Assembly: GCA_030848705.1 (NCBI GenBank)
Contig: CM061243.1
Location: 102,050,436-102,114,435 of the forward strand
Reading direction: 5' to 3'
DNA from: Heracleum sosnowskyi
Lineage: Eukaryota > Streptophyta > Magnoliopsida > Apiales > Apiaceae
Length of the DNA stretch: 64,000 nucleotides
Positions 1 to 11,668 of this stretch are shown piece after piece. The notes beneath the pieces were generated by a model. That model saw only the letters and a program-made list of their open reading frames with translations, was not told where the DNA came from and did not search any database. The position numbers and the translations under genes are program-made. The first letter of the stretch is position 1; each line of letters opens with the position of its first letter.

Positions 1-324
1 ATGTTGAAAATGGACATCTGGGAACGCGAAAATGGAAAATATTCCAACTGGGAGATGAAGTATTGTATAGACTTGTCATTGATAGATGGATTTGATGATG
101 TATTCTCCGAACTGAAATTAATTGGATACATATCTGAGGGAGATCAAGACGAAATGTTGATGTTTCAAAATTCAGAGGAGAATGAGGTGTTTTATTACGA
201 TGTTGAAGCAAAAACATTTAAGGAAGGACATCAACTCGAAGTTGGGAATAGCATTGATAGCATGATATTTCCCTACACTGAGAAGTTCAGCAGTATAAGA
301 AGGCCTGCAGAAAGGATAGACTGA
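1..324 (+). CDS. F-box-associated protein, C-terminal 107 residues (copy 1 of the duplication)
   Basis: This open frame runs from the window edge to a TGA at 322-324 and encodes the same 107 residues as the C-terminus (residues 292-398) of the complete F-box-type gene at 14256-15452. The nucleotide sequence also continues as a duplicate downstream, so this is the 3' end of the first copy of the same gene. Its upstream part lies outside the window, so the first Met here is probably an internal codon. The encoded part is the end of an F-box-associated beta-propeller-like domain, which in SCF ubiquitin ligases would bind substrate. No disabling change is visible in the part that can be seen. Whether the copy is whole depends on sequence left of the window, which the tandem model predicts to match 8627-15128. 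Confidence 0.75.
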   Translation: MLKMDIWERENGKYSNWEMKYCIDLSLIDGFDDVFSELKLIGYISEGDQDEMLMFQNSEENEVFYYDVEAKTFKEGHQLEVGNSIDSMIFPYTEKFSSIRRPAERID

Positions 325-1963
325 CTCTATACCAGATTTGTTAAATGCTTTCTTAAGATCATCTAGCGGTGAAGGAAAGAGAATTATCCATGAATTTTGC
401 TTTTAAATTTATTAATTATTATTGATAAAGTTGATTTCTATTTTAAATTGTTGCAAGTGCTAGCCAGAAAGTCTGCAGTACGCAGTGGCTTGTAGTCTGT
501 TTCTGTATGGTTTGTGTTAAGTTGCAACCCCGATCCTATTTGGGTGTTTGCCCTATGGTTGTATAATTTTCCCAGTCAGGGTTAATACAATGATCTGCTT
601 ATATAAAAAAAAAAGTAATTAATTTGAATTTGAAGACATTTGAGTATTACGAAGTAGTATATTTTAAAATTTTCATTTTAAAGAGATGAACACGTTTAAA
701 AAAGTAGAAAAAAAATTTGTACATAAAAGATAGTATAAATTTAACAATTTTTTCTTTTCAAGTTTTGTGGTGATCATGAAAAATTGAAATGATGGATATA
801 TTTAATGAAAAATTAACTTATATATATATATGTATAGAGTTGCACTCTAGAACACCTTATATAAAAAATAATAAATAACACCATCATAAATACTTTATTT
901 TTCATAAAAATTGATTTTTTAAAATTAGAATCATAAAATTGAACAATAATTAAGCCTAACATATCGAATTTAACGTAGAATCTTATCTAAATTTAAAAAT
1001 TAAACATTACATATAATCCATAATCCAGTATAGAATCAAGTACAGAATCTTGTATATATATTTATCACAATGAAATTACATGTAATCATGTTTTATTTGA
1101 TTATAATTTTTTGTTAGATTCTATTTTTATTCGTTATAAATCTTTTTTGATGAGAAAATTAGAATCAACATGCAATTTATGTAAGATTCTATGGTGTTCT
1201 TTATTGTTGTTTATATAAGAGTGTTCTTCATGGAGCAATGACCTATATATATATATATATAACCGGTGCGATACATGAATGAATTTTAATATTTTTTATC
1301 TTATATTCTATATTTTGATTTATATGGTTTTATCAGTAGAAAAATAAAATTTAAAAATAATAAAATATAATAATATATGTATGATGTTATTCTAAGCATT
1401 TGTTTGTATTTTAATGATAAAAATTCTTAATATGTTGTCAAGGCGAATAATATCTTGAACTTTTGAACGTAACTTAAAAAATAGATAATATAAATATTTT
1501 ATAATAATATGTTGTTGACGCGATTCGAACGGTGGGAGCATTTTAGATATCAAGAAATCACTATTCTTTTAACATTACATCCAACGGTTCTGTTTTATCT
1601 ATCTTTAAATCTAACGGTTGTTATTTAAAATACCAGACTACCAACCATAGTATACAATTATAGATATAGTCGTGCTCTATTCATAATCGAGAAAATGCCC
1701 TAAATAACCAATACATAAGTACATTGTGCCCCAAATAACCAATGTCGGGTGTTATGCCCATTTTCTCATATCAAACTCGCATTTAAAGTCTCCATTTATA
1801 TTTTTTTAAATAAAAAGATAGCGATCTCTTTGTCTCTCTCATCTCTCTCATGTCATTAATTATATCCCACCACATTCTCTCTTTCCATTCTCTCTCATTG
1901 TATACACGCATACACCTTCGTCATCTACCTTCTTTAAATCCTAAAATCTCGTTCATTGTCAAT
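325..1963. other. Intergenic sequence 3' of F-box copy 1
   Basis: No gene. The stretch contains the presumptive 3' UTR of the F-box copy, a short TA-flanked MITE (listed separately), and AT-rich host sequence with a pyrimidine-rich CTCTCT stretch near 1825-1895. It ends at the Gypsy insertion site; the last five bases (1959-1963, TCAAT) are the left target-site duplication. Confidence 0.7.
831..1242. mobile_element. Short MITE inserted in a TA microsatellite (copy 1)
   Basis: The segment is bounded on both sides by TA dinucleotide runs. Its ends are imperfect inverted repeats: the left end carries AGAACACCTTATATAA, and the reverse complement of the right end carries AGAACACTCTTATATAA at a comparable distance from the border. 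It has no coding capacity. The architecture resembles microsatellite-targeting MITEs described in plants. The exact borders are uncertain because the TA run hides any target-site duplication. Confidence 0.5.
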
Positions 1964-2463
1964 TGATATAGGCCAAAAACAGCCTTGAAAATATAATTAA
2001 TGACGTATTAAGTAGACCTAGATTGGTCCAAGACTTAAGCCCAATTAATGAGGCCCGAAACCCTAATTATTTATTAATTTCGTAATTAATAAAAAGGGAA
2101 AATCTACATCTCGTGAAAAGAGTCCAAAGTGTGTGAAATACTTCAAAGATTAGCCTCCAAGGCATACAAACCTAATAGGAGTCAGCATCCTACAAAATAG
2201 GATTCACAATCCTGATCTAAGAAGGTGACTTGGCCCCCAAGTCACCTAATTCTACTCTAAATGCAGGGCTCCTGACGCCTATATAAGGACCCTGATCCTT
2301 CAACCTGGAACTACGTTTTTTGGCTTGATTTTCAGCATTGATTGAGATACGTAGGCATCTTGTGAGGGCAGATTTAGCTACGAAACACGAGACCAACCAT
2401 TAAAGCTCGAAAGCTCTTAAACCCTAACATTAAGTTCGTAAGCACATATTTTATTCCACAACA
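1964..2463 (+). repeat. 5' LTR of Tat Gypsy element, copy 1
   Basis: 500 bp starting TGATATAGGCC and ending CCACAACA, preceded by TCAAT. It matches the LTR at 17092-17591 and, more distantly, the split 3' LTR (37875-38143 plus 54619-54855). A TATATAAGG TATA box lies near 2280. Confidence 0.9.
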
Positions 2464-2481
2464 TTTGGCACCGTCTGTGGG
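2464..2481 (+). other. Primer-binding-like site of Gypsy copy 1
   Basis: TTTGGCACCGTCTGTGGG directly follows the LTR end, the position of the minus-strand primer site, and resembles the TTGGCGCCGTCTGTGGG site seen in plant Tat-type elements. The cognate tRNA was not determined. Confidence 0.65.
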
Positions 2482-2496
2482 AAGATAACATCAATC

Positions 2497-4538
2497 ATAG
2501 CAAATACACGGAGAACAAATCGAGAAACTAAGACTTCTGAAGGACTTCCTCTTACCTCTGAAACAGAGACTCATGGAAGCCAACCACCTCCAACTACTGG
2601 CACTCAAGGGGCGAATATCCCCCTCATCACTGCTCAAGGACAAGAAATCCCAATTTCGGTTGAAGGGACGAATCCCCTGCAAATGGTCGTTCATGGTCCA
2701 AATCCTCAAGAGACTACTCTCCAGCAACCAATCACAACCTCTCCACTACTCATGAATGCACCACGTGGCCTTCAACTTGATACCACGGATCTTCCCCAAT
2801 ACGCGACTAAAACCCTCGGGATGCCAACCTATGGTATGCCACCTCGACCCATGGTGGGGAATAGTGGTATCAATCCAACCTACCACGAAGCATATGTGCC
2901 CCCTTATATTCAAGATTACTCGGGTCCCTATACCGAGGAAGAGAATTATTCAACTGGAGATGAAAGGGATGTTGCCCCAAGGAAGAAGCGTTCTTCCCAA
3001 ACAAATCGGGAACAACCCCAAACCACCAAGAAAAAGATTGCAGCCCATGAGGCAGAGGCTGCAATACTAGGGCTGGCAATTTCGGGTTTCGGGTCGGGTT
3101 CGGGACGGGTTGACAGACCCGGGTCATAAATTTGACCCAACACGAACCCGACCCGAAATTTTAATGGGTCAGAATACTCAACCCGAACCCAACCCGAAAA
3201 TTTATGAGTAACCCGAACCCAACCCGAAATAATTATTATTTATTTAATAAATATAAATTATATATTATAAATAATAAATAAATTATATTTTGATCATATA
3301 AACTAATTTTAATATTATTGAATTAGAATATATATTAATTTAAATAATAAATAATACAAAAATAATTTAAAATATAGGTATTTTCAAAATATATTTCATT
3401 TTATATTATATAAATATTATTTTGGGTAATTTCGGGTAACCCGAAATTAACCCGAAAATGACCCGAATTTTTTGGGTCAGTTTTGGGTCAACCCGAAATC
3501 AACCCGAACACGAAAAACTCCAACCTGAATTCGTACTCTTCGGGTCGAATTCGTGTCGGGTTGTCGGGTCAGGTCTAATTTTGCCACCCCTATGCAAGAC
3601 TCAAGAAAATACTGGCGGAAGAAGAGGCTGCAAAAGCACAAAGCCAAGCAACTGGAAGAGTCCTGATGATCAATTTAGACCCTGCACCGAGAAGAACCAA
3701 GAGGGCTGAAGCCCCAAAGGGTGATCCTACTGTGTTGTTACCCTTAGGAGATCCTGATGATCCTACACCACCTTTCACTCAGGATATTATGAAAGCTAAC
3801 ATATCTAAAAAATTCAAGATGCCAACAATCAAAGCTTATGATGGAACAGGAGATCCCTCAAATCAAGTAAGAACTTTCTCTAATGCACTGTTGTTGCAGC
3901 CTACCAATGATGCAGTCAAATGCAGAGCATTTCCACAAACCCTGGCGGTCATGGCTCAACGTTGGTACAGTCGTCTCCCTCCCAATTCTATTGGATCTTT
4001 TAAGGAACTGAGCAAGGTGTTTATCAATCAGTTCATCAGTGGAAGGGTACATGAGAAGAGTTCTGCATCACTCATGGGAATCCAGCAAGGTAAGAGTGAA
4101 GCCTTGAGGGACTACATAAATCGATTCACTAGAGAGGCTTTGAAAGTCCCGGATTTGGAGGACAAAGTAGCAATGATAGCCCTACAGCAAGGAACCACTG
4201 ATGACCATTTTAAAAGGTCCTTGGCTAAGCATCCATTGGAAAGCATGTTAAATTTACAAGACCGGGCTGGAAAATATATCAAGGCTGAAGAAAGCATGAG
4301 GAAATATGAACCTGCTACTGGCGGAAACGGGAACGTAAAGAAAAGAAAGGAGACTCTAGAGTATGATGTGAAGGAAATGTATCCTAGGTCATCGAAGGAT
4401 TCCAACTCTCCACCTAAAAAGAACAATTTTGGACCAAAGTTCACGAAGTACGCAAGATTGAACACCCCTAGAAGCCAAATTCTGATGGAAATTGCAAAGG
4501 AGGAAGATCAAGTTCCCAACAAGAAAAGGGATTGGTGA
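2497..4538 (+). pseudogene. Gypsy gag, copy 1, split by a MITE
   Basis: The reading frame following the LTR has ATA at 2497-2499 where an ATG would fit (next codons GCA AAT ACA), so the start seems to have been lost by one substitution. The frame runs through a Pro/Gln-rich N-terminal region to 3067, is broken by a 525-bp hAT-type MITE, and resumes in the same protein context after it. The second half (open from 3666) has the Retrotrans_gag fold signature: a structured region from KFKMPTIKAYDGTGDP through FPQTLAVMAQRWYSRLPP to the INRFTREAL segment. It ends at TGA 4536-4538. The normal C-terminal zinc knuckle and the protease are missing, presumably by deletion. Copy 2 shares all these lesions. 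Confidence 0.8.
3068..3592. mobile_element. hAT-type MITE inside gag (copy 1)
   Basis: 525 bp with inverted ends TAGGGCTGGCAA / TAGGGGTGGCAA (second read on the opposite strand), flanked by 8-bp duplications TGCAATAC (3060-3067) and TGCAAGAC (3593-3600) with one mismatch. The ends are packed with CGGGT/ACCCG subterminal repeats around an AT-rich core. The 8-bp TSD and TAGGG termini fit the hAT superfamily. Removing it restores the gag frame. Confidence 0.8.
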
Positions 4539-4557
4539 GGAACGAGGTGATCAAAAA

Positions 4558-5785
4558 ATGGCTAGAAGTTGTTATGTAACTGCATTGAGGCCTGATGGAG
4601 TCGGGGGGCATTTTCTCCCCATTGAAGACATGGATACTAGAGATAATGAAGAGAGAAGAGGGAAACCGACTAAGGATTTAATTCCAATTCCCTTAGTTCC
4701 TGGTGAACCAGAAAATGTTACTTACGTTGGAGCATTGTTACCTGAACCCTTGAAGGGCGAGATCGTATCTTTTCTTCAAGAAAACAATGATGTTTTTGCT
4801 TGGACAATGGCCGATATTCCAGGGATTGATCCCCAGCTAATAACTTATAAGTTGAACGTAGATCCCGAAAGGAAGACAGTGAAGCAAAATAAGAGAAACT
4901 TTGCTCCAGAGATGCAAGAGGCCATAAAGCAGGAAGTAGAGAAGCTCTTAGAAGCAGGTTTCATTGAAGAAATTCAATTTCCTGAATGGTTGGCTAACCC
5001 GGTAATGGTCAAGAAAGCCAATGGAAAATGGAGGATGTGTGTTAATGTCACATACTAGAACGACGCATGTCCTAAGGATTGTTTTCCCTTGCCAAGAATT
5101 GATACTCTAATAGATGCCACAGCTGGGCACGAGATGTTGAGTTTCATGGATGGCTTCAGCGGATACAACCAGATCAAAATGCACAAAGATGACATCTCCA
5201 AGGTATCTTTCATTACTGACTTTGGTGTTTACTGTTATTTGGTTATGGCATTTGGGCTCAAGAAAGCAGGTGCGACATATAAAAGGTTGGTGAACAAAAT
5301 TTTCAAACACCTGATTGGAAAGACCATGGAAGTCTATGTGGACGACATGTTGGTTAAAAGCCTCGATAAGGCGGATCATATAAACCATTTACGAGAAGCA
5401 TTTGAAGTGCTGAGGCACCATAAGATGATGTTAAATCCAGCTAAGTGCGCCTTCGGCGTAGGGTCAGGAAAGTTTTTAGGCCTGATGGTCTCTAAACGAG
5501 GAATTGAGGCTAACCCCGATAAAATCAAAGTAATTCTGGACATGGAGCCGCCACGGTCCGTCAAGGATGTTCAGAAGCACTGAAAAACATGAAGAATTTT
5601 GAATGGACGACAGAAAGCTAGGAAGCCTTTAAGGCCTTGAAAAAGTACATGGCTGAGGCACCATTGTTGGCAAAACCAAAACCGGGAGAGATTCTCTACT
5701 TATAATTGGCAGTCTCGAACACTGCCCTTGGAGCCGTTTTGGTTAAGGAAGAATTGAAGGTTCAGAAACCCATCTACTATGTAAG
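4558..5785 (+). pseudogene. Gypsy reverse transcriptase region, copy 1
   Basis: The frame covers the linker ahead of RT and the RT domain of a Tat-lineage polyprotein. It includes the KWRMCVN block, an in-frame TAG at 5056-5058 just after it, the PLPRIDTLIDATAGHEMLSF palm segment and the YVDDMLV active site (about 5335-5355). The frame breaks at 5581-5583, and the following codons, which still resemble the RT-RNase H connection, contain several stops up to PIYYVS, where the Sirevirus inserted. Gag C-terminus and protease are missing upstream. It is a dead copy identical in structure to 19686-20913. Confidence 0.85.
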
Positions 5786-6330
5786 TGTTAGATATAATTG
5801 CTGACGTTTGTTCATCAGTGTTTAAGTAACAGGTACATATCAGAGTTTATATAGAAGCCAGTCAGAGTTTGATAAAGTCTGACTGGGTGAAGAGTATACA
5901 TGGAAGCCGGTCAGAGTTTGTTATAGTCTGACAGGGTGATAGTTGAATTAGCTGTCGGTGCAAAGATAAAGATTCTAGAAGCAATATATTCTGAAGATGG
6001 AAAGAAGTAGAATATATTGATACAGCTAAGGAGACTGCACAGAAGACTGAAGCAATCCTTAATTGATAATAATTGTATAGCTGATTTATAGGAGTATCAA
6101 TTAGATAAGGATTGTATGTAGCTGTGTACTATATAAACACAGATAGGTTATCCCTAGAAGGGACGCGAACATTGAATATATTATTCTTGTAACCTAGTAG
6201 CTCTTTGTGATTCATTAACATCACTAAGAGAGAAACTGTTAATATAATCACAGTTTGTTGATTTATAAAAAGAGTTCTTGATTGTTATTCTCGTATACAT
6301 ACTTGATTATATTGTGTAATCGGCCTAACA
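5786..6330 (+). repeat. 5' LTR of Sirevirus, copy 1
   Basis: 545 bp starting TGTTAGATATAATTGC and ending GGCCTAACA. It matches 20914-21458 and 32397-32941 with only a few substitutions each. It carries two hairpin-forming direct repeats in its first 150 bp (see the copy 2 entry) and a TATATAAAC box near 6130. Confidence 0.95.
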
Positions 6331-6332
6331 AT

Positions 6333-6344
6333 TGGTATCAGAGC
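6333..6344 (+). other. Primer-binding site, initiator tRNA-Met type (copy 1)
   Basis: TGGTATCAGAGC two bases after the 5' LTR is the standard plant Copia primer site complementary to the initiator methionine tRNA. Confidence 0.9.
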
Positions 6345-6393
6345 CAAGGCTGTTTAATATATACAGTTTTACGATTCAAACACAGTAATAATC

Positions 6394-8626
6394 ATGTCTG
6401 AAGAAAATCAAACTGCTCCCAAGGCTGAACAGGTTAAGCCTAATTCTGTGAGTCGATATGAAACAATCAGGGTTCCAGTACTCAGGCCAGTAGAGTATCC
6501 AATTTGGAAGGTGAAGATGACCATGTTTCTGGAGGCTACAGATCCAGAATACCTTGACAGAATCTATGATGGTCCTCATATGCCGACTAAATTGTCCCCT
6601 GTTGTTGATGGTCAAGAACAAAAGACTGTTCCAAAGGAAAAGAAAGATATGACTCCTGAGGACATCTCATCAATTGCAAAAGATGCAAAGGTTAGACATC
6701 TTCTCCACAGTGCTTTAGATAATGTTATGTCTAACAGAGTAATTGGCTGCAAAACTGCCAAAGAGATATGGGATGCTTTAGAAGTCAGATGCTAGGGAAC
6801 AGGTGCTATTAAGAAGAACAGAAAGACAATACTCACACAGGAGTATGAGCACTTTGATTCAAGACCTAATGAAACCTTGACTGAGACTTATGACAGATTT
6901 TGCAAACTATTGAATGATCTGTCTCTGGTTGATAAAGAATATGAGCTTGAAGAGTCTAATCTCAAGTTTCTGTTATCTCTACCTGAAAAGTGGGATTTAA
7001 AGACAACCACAATAAGAGATAATTATGAGCTTGCTGATACAGATCTTGATGAAATCTATGGGTTGTTAAAAACTCATGAACTGGAGATAGAACAAAGGAA
7101 TAGAAGATTAAGCAAAAAGACAAAATCTGTTGCTCTCAAAGTTGAGGAGAAGCCCATCAAGAAGGAATCATCAAGGAAGAAAGCCAAGGGAAAGGCTTTA
7201 GTCATTAAATCTGAAAGCGAGTCATCAAACTCTGATGATGACTCAAACTCTGATGAAGCTTCTGACTCTGAGGATGATGAAGAACAGATGATGCAAATGG
7301 CTGCTTTAATGGTGAAGACTTTCAAGAAGATGGGATTCAAGAACTTCAAGAAAGGAAAGAGATTCTCAAGGAAAGATTCAAACTCTGATAAGAGAAATTT
7401 CAGAAAGTCTGATGGAGGATATACCAAGTCTGGAAAGAAAGACAAGTCTGAGATCCAGTGCTACAAGTGTAAAGAGATGGGTCATTATGCTCCAGAGTGC
7501 AAGAAAGGCAAATCTGAGAAAGCACTCATCTCTAAAGGCAAAGACTGGGCAGATACTTCAGACTCTGATGATGGAGAAAATTATGCTCTAATGGCAACTG
7601 TCAGAGATGAGACTGAATCATCTGAAAATAAGGTACCCCTAACTACTTATGCTTATGATACTGATAATATATCTGAGTTAAGAGTATATCTGAAAAGTGT
7701 ACATGTTAGCTATAGGGATCAGACTTTAGAGAATGAAAGAATTAAAGCTGAGAATCTTAGTCTTAAAGATAGAAACAAGTTTCTTGAAGGAGAACTTGAA
7801 AAGATGAAGCAGATTCAAAAAGAAAGAGATGATGCTGTTTATGTTGAACAGGAGTTGCTCAAAAGATATAAGAAATTAGAATCTGATCTAGAAAAAGAAA
7901 GAAAAATAATCAAGACTTGGACAGATTCTGGAAGAGACACTCATCAAGTGTTTCAGACAGATTCTGTAGGTTTAGGCTATTGTGAAAATGATGAACTTAG
8001 GTTTAAAGACAAGGTTAAGGTTAAACCACAACTTAAACCTGTGATATTTGTTCCAGAAACCAATAAGTTAAAATCTGTTGTAATAAGAGAAGCTGATATG
8101 GAATCAGATGAAGCCTGTGAAAAACAGGAAAATATTATAACAGAAAAACTTATGGAAAGAGAAGCTGTTAGAAAGCCAGTAAAAACTTGTGAAAAACAGG
8201 TTAATGTTGGTTTGATGACAGGAAAACAGTTCAATCATAAGCTCAAAGAGGTAAAATCTGCCATGAAACCAAAAGGATCCAAGAAGAATAGGAATGGAAA
8301 GATAGGCATAAATAAAAGAAATAATCATTTGCCTAATGCTGCTGCTCCAAGGAAAACATGTTATAATTGTGGTAGTTCTAATCATCTTGCAAATTACTGC
8401 ACAAAGAATAAAAATATCAATTCTTTACCTTCTACATCAGGAGTAAAAAAATGATTATGTTAGGGTTAGACCACAGACTTTATGCACACACTGTGGGAGC
8501 ACTTGGCATTCCATTTATACTTGCAAGAGTTATCATGCTATTTATCACAACTATTATGAGCTAAAACCCAATCTGAAGTGGGTTAGAGCAAACTCTGCAA
8601 GTGTAAAGTCTGACAATGTTAGTTTA
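6394..8626 (+). pseudogene. Sirevirus gag, copy 1, truncated
   Basis: Gag starts at ATG 6394, has an in-frame TAG at 6793-6795, and continues in the same frame to TGA 8452-8454. Two CX2CX4HX4C zinc knuckles are visible (CYKCKEMGHYAPEC and CYNCGSSNHLANYC) with an acidic Ser/Asp-rich tract and a Lys/Glu coiled-coil stretch between and before them. A third CX2CX4HX4C knuckle (CTHCGSTWHSIYTC, about 8495-8540) lies in another frame after a run of seven A, so one A seems to have been lost there. The copy is cut at 8626 by the duplication junction; protease, integrase, RT and RNase H are absent. Confidence 0.85.
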
Positions 8627-8627
8627 G
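8626..8627. other. Tandem duplication junction
   Basis: Up to 8626 the sequence follows 23754 exactly in register; from 8627 it is unrelated to 23755 onward. With an offset of 15,128 bp this is where copy 1 ends and copy 2 (8627-23754) should begin. It lies in Sirevirus gag-pol DNA on the left and non-Sirevirus DNA on the right. Confidence 0.8.
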
Positions 8628-8978
8628 ATTGATTAAATATTAGGGCAATGTTTAGTTGTAGCAATCACACATCGATCCACAGAGACTAAGTATTTTCAAA
8701 ACCCTAACAATTAACTCAGGCGAACTAGACAATAAGATTTGAGTTGAGATTTGTTTAACCTAATTAACAATTAAAATCAGATATGGAAAACCTAGGAATC
8801 CGAATCCATTCATCAATCACAATTAATATCAACTCGCCCTAAAAATCAATTCTCTTTCCTTCACAAATAAGATATATCAATTGACGAGACAAACATATAC
8901 TATGAAACTTGTTATCTAACAATAACCTATCAAAAATTGATGGAGCAAGCATAGGCTATGAAAAATAAATCCGGTAAA
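8627..8978. other. Unassigned sequence before a solo LTR
   Basis: AT-rich, no ORF and no family I recognise. It starts at the duplication junction and ends at the solo LTR. Confidence 0.4.
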
Positions 8979-9650
8979 TGTTATGGAATAAAATCTATGG
9001 TGTATTTAATACATATATTTATTGTCGGGGTTTGGGAGCTTCGAGCTTTAATGGTTGCTCTTGTTGTCGGGGACTAACTCGGTCCTAACAAGATGCCTAC
9101 GTATCTCTAGTGTTTAGAGAATCAAGCCAATAAAACGTAGTTCTTGGTGTTGCCCTCGGGGCTATGGCGGCAGGGGCACACCAAGGACGTAGTGACTTGT
9201 ATGTCCTTATTCGAGGATTAATTCTAAAACGTAGTTCTGAGATGAGGGGAGACCCTTTATATAGGCGTTTAAAAGCCTAATGGATAAGTATTGATTTCTT
9301 TGAAGGATAAATCTAATCCTTGACGGTGGATAAGTATTGACTTTCTTGAAGGATAAATCTTATCCTTGACGGTGGATAAGTATTGAGTTTCTTGAAGGAT
9401 AAGTCTTATCCTTGACGGTGGATAAGTATAGACTTTCTTGAAGGATAAGTCTTATCCTTGATGGTGAATAAAGATAAATTCTAGATCCTTCCTTGTAGGA
9501 GTTGTATTGAAACAAGCCCACTCGTATTAGAACAAGCCTGTATTGGATGTCTCTTAATACAGGTTGTACTTCGCCTTATTAATTGGCACCAGCTAGGTTT
9601 AATTTATGCAATATTAATTATGTCTTTAGGGTTATTTTTAGCCAATATCA
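8979..9650 (-). mobile_element. Solo LTR of a Tat-type Gypsy element
   Basis: 672 bp starting TGTTATGGAATAAAAT and ending GCCAATATCA, flanked by GTAAA (8974-8978) and GTAAC (9651-9655), a 5-bp TSD with one change. Read on the minus strand it parallels the Tat LTR at 1964-2463 in order: GGCTAAAAATAACCC start, TATATAAAG TATA box, the GATACGTAGGCATCTTG block, the CCATTAAAGCTCGAAG block and a TTTTATTCCATAACA end. No internal domain follows on either side, so this is a solo LTR left by recombination. Confidence 0.8.
9281..9464 (+). repeat. 46-bp tandem repeat x4 inside the solo LTR
   Basis: TGGATAAGTA begins at 9281, 9327, 9373 and (TGGATAAGTAT) 9419, an exact 46-bp period. Each unit contains GAAGGATAA and TTATCCTT or TAATCCTT arms that can pair into a short hairpin. 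Confidence 0.85.
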
Positions 9651-9655
9651 GTAAC

Positions 9656-10166
9656 AATAATATATCAAAATCACGTTGTCAATTGAACAATTAAGCACCA
9701 AGAAAATTTATGAGAACCAATTAATAGGAACGAGAAAATATCAAAAATAATTAAATTAACTTCATCTTCATCCTAGGGCACGAAAATTAGCTACGCATGA
9801 TCCTAATTAAAATAAAAACAATTATAATTAACATATAAAACATGCGAACTAGACCTGTAAGAGATGCTTATATATTAATAATGGTGAATAAACGTGGCCA
9901 AACACAAGTGAGATGGCAAAACAATTATATAAAATTAAATCTAAAAAAAGCATTCGCAATATGTAAAAGCAGGATGGTAACTACTATACTATGCAAATTA
10001 AGGTGTACTTCAAGTCGAGAAATTACTAAAGAACCAACAGAAATTGATGCCAGAAAATCAAAGACAGTAAATAGCCTCCGGAAAATAAATTGCTGGAATT
10101 ATAAAAACTGAACTTATAAAATTATATTGCTAACTATAAAATTCTAGGTGTCTCAAATACAAGAGG

Positions 10167-10229
<63 letters not shown>

Positions 10230-10812
10230 AAAAATAATGGGTTTGGGCTATTTGACTACAAATCGGATTCTAAAAATATTTCCTCAATTCTTTTTTCTTC
10301 TACGATAAGTTTTCCAATTTTTTCTCCAATTTCCTTTTGACTTCAAGTCTTTCCATCTCCTTGCCGTTTTCACCTTTTTCTGCCTGAAATATGATTTTAT
10401 TTATTTTCCTACAAAACAAAAGAAAACAATTTATTAAATAATAAAATTACGAAAACAGACACATAAAATAGGTATTAAAAATGTATTAAATTATGGACCT
10501 ATCATATTCCCTCAATACCAATTGTTCACTATTTTATATTTTTCTTGTCCCAAAACTATTGTCCACTTAATAAAGTAAATTATGTTTTAACTATATTAAT
10601 TTTTATGACAAATAATACAATTATTTGGTAAGCATCAATTTATTTAACATGTTTGAAAACAAAATTAATTGTTTAAAAAATAAATGAGGAGGATGGCTTA
10701 AAAATTTGTTGACATGTTAATGCCACGTCATCTGCCATGTGGCTCCACATGTGGCCATTTAAAAAAATTGGACTCACCTTGTTAAAAACCTGAAGGCCCT
10801 TAACCGAACATT
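9656..10812. other. Intergenic AT-rich sequence with an (AT)n microsatellite
   Basis: No convincing gene. An 89-codon open frame at 9842-10111 has no recognisable motif and lies in low-complexity AT-rich sequence. The main landmark is the AT microsatellite at 10169-10227. Confidence 0.5.
10169..10227. repeat. (AT)n microsatellite
   Basis: About 59 bp of uninterrupted AT dinucleotide repeat. Confidence 0.98.
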
Positions 10813-10820
10813 GTGGTGGT

Positions 10821-11660
10821 TAGGGGTGAGCAAAAAACCGAATTAAAACCGAAATCGAACCGAAATCGATAAAAACCGAACCGTAAAAAACCGAAACCGA
10901 GTTGAAACCGAACCGAAACCGAAAATTAAAAAACCGAACCGTTCTTGAGGTTTCGGTTTCGGTTTTAGGTCCAAACCGAACCGAAAAAAACCGAACCGAT
11001 CCGATTAATAAAAATAAAGAAATAAATATTTTATATATTCTACTAGACCAATTTTTTTTAGTGGGAGTAGATTAATAAAGATCCTGACATTCCTTTTAAT
11101 AATTATACTATTTTGTTCTTGTTTTTGAAGTTTTAATTTGTAATAGTTGATTAATAAATGTAGTTTAATAAACTTCTATTTTATATGTTGTTTTATTTTT
11201 GGATGTGACGATTTTTCTTGGCTTTTCTGGAAAAATTCTTTAATTATACAAAAACGTCAGATAGACTCGAGATTGTTGAATTTCTAACATTGTCTTATAT
11301 ACATTTCAAAGAAAATATTTTTGAAGATCATGTTAAATTTTCATTATTCTCGGATGATGTTGGACTTAAATAATTTATTGTGAAAACTTTTTATGTTTAT
11401 TTTGGACGAAAAAATAATTTGTAACTTTGCAAGCTTAAAAATTCGAAGTCATTTTATTTATTTTGTTATGTTTATTTGAGGCGGTTTTAAAACCGAAATC
11501 GAACCGATTGTAACCGATCCGATCATTTTAAAACCGAAACCGAAATCGAACCGATGGTTTCGGTTGCGGTTTCGGTTTTCGATTTTAAAAACCGAGGATA
11601 TGCGGATTCGGTTTCGGTTTTAACCTAAAACCGAACCGATCCGACCCTCGCTCACCCCTA
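10821..11660. mobile_element. hAT-type non-autonomous element with CGGTTT subterminal repeats
   Basis: 840 bp with inverted ends TAGGGGTGAGC on both sides and a perfect 8-bp target-site duplication GTGGTGGT (10813-10820 and 11661-11668). Both ends carry dense arrays of AACCGAAA/TTTCGGTT, typical of transposase-binding subterminal repeats; the AT-rich core has no ORF. It is a different family from the MITE at 18196-18720 (CGGGT repeats). Confidence 0.9.
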
Positions 11661-11668
11661 GTGGTGGT

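Larger units (their letters stand above)
1..8626 (+). repeat. Tandem duplication, copy 1 (right part)
   Basis: Everything from 1 to 8626 recurs at 15129-23754 with a constant offset of 15,128 bp. I count about 22 single-base differences, plus two TA-repeat length changes of 2 bp (near 830 and 1250) that cancel. The copies part company at 8626/23754: copy 2 continues into the rest of a Sirevirus, copy 1 switches to unrelated sequence. Both copies share the same retroelement insertions and the same disabling mutations, so the duplication is younger than those insertions. A false duplication from joining two haplotypes in the assembly is a real alternative. Confidence 0.93.
1964..8626 (+). mobile_element. 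Tat-lineage Gypsy element, copy 1, truncated by the duplication junction
   Basis: The left part of the same Gypsy element that is complete at 17092-54855: 5' LTR, primer-binding-like site, gag split by a hAT MITE, RT region, then an inserted Sirevirus (from 5786). It ends abruptly at 8626 inside the Sirevirus gag region. All later gypsy and Sirevirus parts are absent here. The internal defects (ATA in place of the gag start, TAG in RT, lost protease) are shared with copy 2. Confidence 0.9.

Noticed and set aside
2491..2727. Minus-strand open frame overlapping Gypsy gag (also 17619-17855)
   Set aside because: Shadow of the gag frame; no independent support.
9842..10111. 89-codon open frame near the solo LTR
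   Set aside because: AT-rich, no motif, no repeat in other frames or copies that would suggest selection.
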